Below, in pieces: positions 61,112 through 64,000 of a stretch of 64,000 nucleotides of DNA (its first letter is position 1; the number at the start of each line of letters is the position of its first letter). Source of the DNA: Acetobacter farinalis (GTDB taxonomy: Bacteria; Pseudomonadota; Alphaproteobacteria; Acetobacterales; Acetobacteraceae); the NCBI RefSeq assembly GCF_011516935.1, contig NZ_WOTF01000003.1:186001-250000 (forward strand), written 5' to 3'. The translations under genes and the position numbers were made by a program. The notes below the pieces were generated by a model, which saw only the letters and a list, made by a program, of their open reading frames with translations, was not told the DNA's origin and ran no database searches.

Positions 61112-62473
61112 TCAGACGGCAACATCAGCGGGGGCATCGCTCACAGAAAAGTGATTGAGCCTGTGCCCCATCCGTTGCCGCTTGGCATGCAGATACGCGC
61201 GGTTATGCGGGTTAGCCGGTGTTTCAAGGCCGATTCTCTGCCGGACCTGAAAACCGCGCGCCTCCAGTGCGCGCACCTTATCGGGATTATTGGTCAGCAG
61301 ATCGAGCTGCCCTACGCCCAGATCGCGCAGAATTCCGGCAGCCGCGGCCCAGTCCCGCGCATCCGTGGCGAAGCCCAGACGGTGGTTGGCATCCACCGTA
61401 TCCAGCCCGGCATCCTGCAACTCATAAGCACGGATCTTGTTGACCAGACCAATGCCCCGCCCTTCATGCCCGCGCACATAAACCAGAACACCACTCTCGG
61501 CCTGCCCGATGGCCTTGAGAGCCGCATGCAACTGCGTCCCGCAGTCACACCGCAAGGACCCCAGCGCATCTCCCGTCACGCATTCCGAGTGCATTCGCAC
61601 CAGAGGCACAGTGCCCGGCGCGGCAGGATTGCCCTTCACAAGGGCCACATGCTCCACGCCACGGGAATCCCGGAAGGCATGAATCGCCAGATCTTCCCCG
61701 CCATAGGCACTGGGCAGCGCCGCCGTTGCGAGATCCGGCATCACCTCTTCCGCCGTGCTCTCCTCCGCTGCCCCCTCTTGCGCAGAATGGGCGGTCTGGG
61801 TCTCCCCAAAGGCCAGTGGCGTCAGACCATGCGCGCTGATCCATGTCACCAGTTCCGCAATGGAGATAATCGGCATGGCGTGCTGCCGCGCATAAACCTC
61901 CAGCGCCGGGCGGCGGGCCATGGTGCCGTCTTCATTCAGAATTTCACAGATCACCGCAGCAGGGCGCAGGCCCGCCAGCCGCAGCAGGTCAAGAGAGCCT
62001 TCAGTATGGCCAATCCGCTCCAGCACGCCGCCAGCCGCCGCCCGCAGCGGGAAAATATGGCCCGGCGTTGCCAGATCAGAAGGCCGGGCGCTTTCAGAGG
62101 CCGCGACCTGAATGGTATGGGCGCGGTCTGCCGCGGAAATACCCGTGCTCACCCCTTCGCGCGCTTCAATGGACACGGTGAAGGCCGTGCCATGTCGTGC
62201 CGTGTTGTCCCGCACCATCATGGGCAGGCCCAGCTTTTCCACCTGCGCGGGCGGCAGAGGCAGGCACACAAGCCCGCGTGCGTGGGTGATCATGAAATTC
62301 ATGGCCTCCGGCGTCATGAATTCCGCCGCCATCACAAGGTCTCCCTCGTTTTCGCGGTCTTCATCATCCACCATGATCACCATGCGGCCCGCACGCAGGG
62401 CCTCCACAGCGCGACGCAGGGCGTCAGAGGGCTGAGCCACCGGGTGCGCGGCGTTTTTCACCGGTTCTGACAT
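61112..62473 (-). CDS. ribBA: Bifunctional DHBP synthase / GTP cyclohydrolase II
   Basis: A 453-residue fusion supplying both riboflavin precursors. The RibB half (about 1-205) has [27 protein letters not shown] and [13 protein letters not shown]. The RibA half (about 250-440) has the zinc cysteines in [16 protein letters not shown] and the nucleotide site [10 protein letters not shown] linker of about 40 residues rich in Ala/Glu joins them. ATG 62473 gives the standard N-terminus; an open frame upstream to 62560 was rejected. The start overlaps the ribE 3' end by 16 nt. Confidence 0.94.
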   Translation of the reverse strand: MSEPVKNAAHPVAQPSDALRRAVEALRAGRMVIMVDDEDRENEGDLVMAAEFMTPEAMNFMITHARGLVCLPLPPAQVEKLGLPMMVRDNTARHGTAFTVSIEAREGVSTGISAADRAHTIQVAASESARPSDLATPGHIFPLRAAAGGVLERIGHTEGSLDLLRLAGLRPAAVICEILNEDGTMARRPALEVYARQHAMPIISIAELVTWISAHGLTPLAFGETQTAHSAQEGAAEESTAEEVMPDLATAALPSAYGGEDLAIHAFRDSRGVEHVALVKGNPAAPGTVPLVRMHSECVTGDALGSLRCDCGTQLHAALKAIGQAESGVLVYVRGHEGRGIGLVNKIRAYELQDAGLDTVDANHRLGFATDARDWAAAAGILRDLGVGQLDLLTNNPDKVRALEARGFQVRQRIGLETPANPHNRAYLHAKRQRMGHRLNHFSVSDAPADVAV

Positions 62474-63060
62474 AGAACCTCCACATATTTGGCAATCACA
62501 TCCACTTCCACATTCACGGCAGCGCCCAGAGCCAGCTTGCCGAGGTTTGTGTGCGTCCATGTGTGCGGGATAATCATCAGCGCGATGCGGAACACGCCGT
62601 CTTTTTCCTCGCTGAGTTCGTTCAGGGTGAGGCTGATCCCATCCAGCGTGATGGAGCCTTTCTCCACCATGTAACGGCGCAGGCTGGCAGGCACTTCAAA
62701 CACCACACGATGCGCCTCACCCGAGGGTGTGCTTTCAACAAAGCGGGCTGTGCCATCCACATGCCCCTGCACAATATGGCCCGAAAGCCGGGTGGCGGGT
62801 GTCACGGCGCGTTCCAGATTGACAAAGCTGCCAGCCCCGAGGGCTCCCAGTGTCGTGCGGTCCAGCGTCTCACTGCTGACAAAGAACTGCACACGCCCGC
62901 TTTCGGAAGGCGCGGTGGCCGTCAGGCACACTCCGTTGACCGCAATGCTCTCCCCTTCCGCCACATCACGCAGGCCGGTTTCCACCTCCAGCATGACGGA
63001 GCGGGCACCGGGTTCCACCTTGAGCACAGGGCCGAGTGATTCAATAATTCCGGAAAACAT
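62458..63060 (-). CDS. ribE: Riboflavin synthase, alpha subunit
   Basis: A 200-residue enzyme that dismutates two lumazines into riboflavin. It shows the duplicated barrel pattern, the MFSGIIESLG start, the NGVCLTA motif of the first half and LDGISLTLNEL of the second, and GHIVQGHVDG. It lies between ribD and ribBA, overlapping ribBA. Confidence 0.95.
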   Translation of the reverse strand: MFSGIIESLGPVLKVEPGARSVMLEVETGLRDVAEGESIAVNGVCLTATAPSESGRVQFFVSSETLDRTTLGALGAGSFVNLERAVTPATRLSGHIVQGHVDGTARFVESTPSGEAHRVVFEVPASLRRYMVEKGSITLDGISLTLNELSEEKDGVFRIALMIIPHTWTHTNLGKLALGAAVNVEVDVIAKYVEVLCQNR

Positions 63061-63062
63061 GG

Positions 63063-64000
63063 TTACTCCTCAGCGCACCGTGCCCACTCCGGAAAAAGAG
63101 CAAGCGGTGTTGTTGGCAGTGCTGTTGCATGACGGGTTGTGACGGAAAAATGGTCGGCCCCACTGGCATCCTGACGAATGGTCAGCCAGTCATCCCACAT
63201 ATCCTGCGCCCGCAGGGCGGCCAGAAGGGTTGGTCCGGCTTCCACCATGGCCCACAGGGCCGGTGTTTCGGCCAGCAGGGCGGGAAGCTCCCGGATATCG
63301 GGGCAGAAACGCACATCAAAGCGGTTATTCGCCTGCTCCAGCCAGTGCGGGGAAACATGATCCTGCTGCCCGCACACCACCAGAGTTCTGCGGCGTTCGG
63401 CATGATCTTCCACATGCCGCACCGTAAAGGAGGGCGCATCCGCCCGCACCGTGCCGGTGCCGGTGATCACAAGGTCCGTTGCCCGGCGCAGGGCATGAGC
63501 GAAGCGCAGTGAGTCCGGTGTTGTAAAGGTTGTCTGTCCGGCCGGGGGTACCATGCTGCCATGCTGGTCCAGCGCCTGTTTGACCGTAATCCACGGTCGC
63601 CCCTGCGCCATCCGCATGGCAAACGGGGCTAGAAGTGCCGCACACCGCGCCGCAAGAGCGGCCCCGTTCGGAGCCTGCGCCAGCCAGCGCACGGTTACAC
63701 CGGCACCTGTCAGGCAGGCCGCACCGCCTCCGGCCACATGCGGGTTCGGGTCCGCGCAGCCGATCCAGACAGTTTTGACGGGTGACTCCAGCAGCGCTTC
63801 CGTGCAGGGCCGTGTGCGGCCGGTATGATTGCAGGGTTCAAGCGTGACAACGGCCGTCCTCACGCGGTCAAGCACGCCGGCCTGCCGTGCCTGCTCCAGC
63901 GCCAGCCGTTCGGCATGCAGCGCGCCTGCCCGGTGATGAGCGGCAACACCCAGCACCTCTCCAGCTTCGTCCAGCAGGGCGCAGCCCACAGCAGGATTGG
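63063..64000 (-). CDS. ribD: Riboflavin deaminase/reductase RibD (N-terminus outside window)
   Basis: The frame runs off the window edge: bases 64000-63980 read NPAVGCAL, the usual RibD interior just after the start region, so about 15-25 residues are missing. The deaminase domain has the zinc ligands in HAERLALEQA and EPCNHTGRTRPCTEAL. The reductase domain continues through RPWITVKQALDQHG and ATDLVITGTGTVRADAP. RibD performs the second and third steps of riboflavin synthesis. It is the first visible gene of the ribD-ribE-ribBA-ribH block. Any FMN riboswitch would lie beyond the window. Confidence 0.93.
   Translation of the reverse strand, partial: NPAVGCALLDEAGEVLGVAAHHRAGALHAERLALEQARQAGVLDRVRTAVVTLEPCNHTGRTRPCTEALLESPVKTVWIGCADPNPHVAGGGAACLTGAGVTVRWLAQAPNGAALAARCAALLAPFAMRMAQGRPWITVKQALDQHGSMVPPAGQTTFTTPDSLRFAHALRRATDLVITGTGTVRADAPSFTVRHVEDHAERRRTLVVCGQQDHVSPHWLEQANNRFDVRFCPDIRELPALLAETPALWAMVEAGPTLLAALRAQDMWDDWLTIRQDASGADHFSVTTRHATALPTTPLALFPEWARCAEE

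Noticed and set aside
60803-62470. A 555-codon open frame on the plus strand
   Set aside because: It is the antisense of ribH and ribBA. Composition is unlike a protein and no motif is visible.

Overview
This 64 kb window looks like chromosomal DNA of an acetic acid bacterium (Acetobacteraceae, most likely Acetobacter or a close relative). The assignment rests on gene content and organisation: groES-groEL with a CIRCE operator, the hopanoid genes hpnL and hpnN, an OprB-type sugar porin, a DUF3297 protein, a SAM-II riboswitch ahead of metZ, the order ribD-ribE-ribBA-ribH, and high GC in the core genes. No rRNA genes or CRISPR arrays were seen. One tRNA (Ser, UGA) is present.

Layout. 1-7.7 kb: a YfdX-family protein cut by the window edge, gpsA, tRNA-Ser, efp, an inositol-monophosphatase-family gene, a DinG-like helicase, a cold-shock protein and a dienelactone-hydrolase-family gene. 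7.8-10 kb: the heat-shock operon groES-groEL with a sigma32-like promoter, CIRCE and a strong terminator. 10.2-16.5 kb: an FkbH-like multidomain HAD protein, cysE, a UbiH-family monooxygenase, a PII protein gene (glnK/glnB) and a low-GC family-92-type glycosyltransferase with a discoidin-like tail. 16.6-23.4 kb: an insertion-sequence graveyard holding pieces of at least seven elements (IS3/IS407-like, IS5, another IS3 remnant, a complete IS66, an IS3 element interrupted by a complete IS5, an IS630 stub and a complete IS481). It lies between the PII gene and amtB, which are normally neighbours. 23.6-34.4 kb: amtB, an exported Ala-rich protein, a retropepsin-like protease, a proline iminopeptidase, xerC, priA, yajC, and a DUF815 ATPase followed by a DUF2721 membrane protein.

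34.6-42.5 kb: a Rieske oxygenase overlapping a GNAT-Nudix fusion, metZ under a SAM-II riboswitch, apaG-folE, a DJ-1/PfpI protein overlapping moaB, and an OprB porin. 42.5-46.4 kb: a translationally coupled SbcD-like nuclease and SMC-like ATPase pair. 46.7-55 kb: envelope efflux, with a FUSC/DUF1656/HlyD trio and an RND pump, and between them an apparently 3'-truncated gene and an exported DUF2807-like protein. 55-60.5 kb: a DUF3297 protein, a sulfide:quinone-reductase-like flavoprotein behind a perfect palindrome, then hpnN and hpnL. 60.6-64 kb: the riboflavin genes ribH, ribBA, ribE and ribD, with ribD running off the window.

How the genes work together. The riboflavin genes form one co-directional block. 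PII and AmtB are the sensor and channel of ammonium uptake, now physically split by mobile DNA. hpnL/hpnN, the FUSC trio, the RND pump and OprB serve the envelope and transport. The least ordinary parts are the IS mosaic with its nested insertion, the FkbH-like and GT92-like proteins, the fusion and insertion variants, the truncated gene running antisense into hlyD, and several well-formed regulatory palindromes. No defence island or clearly new multi-gene system was recognised.
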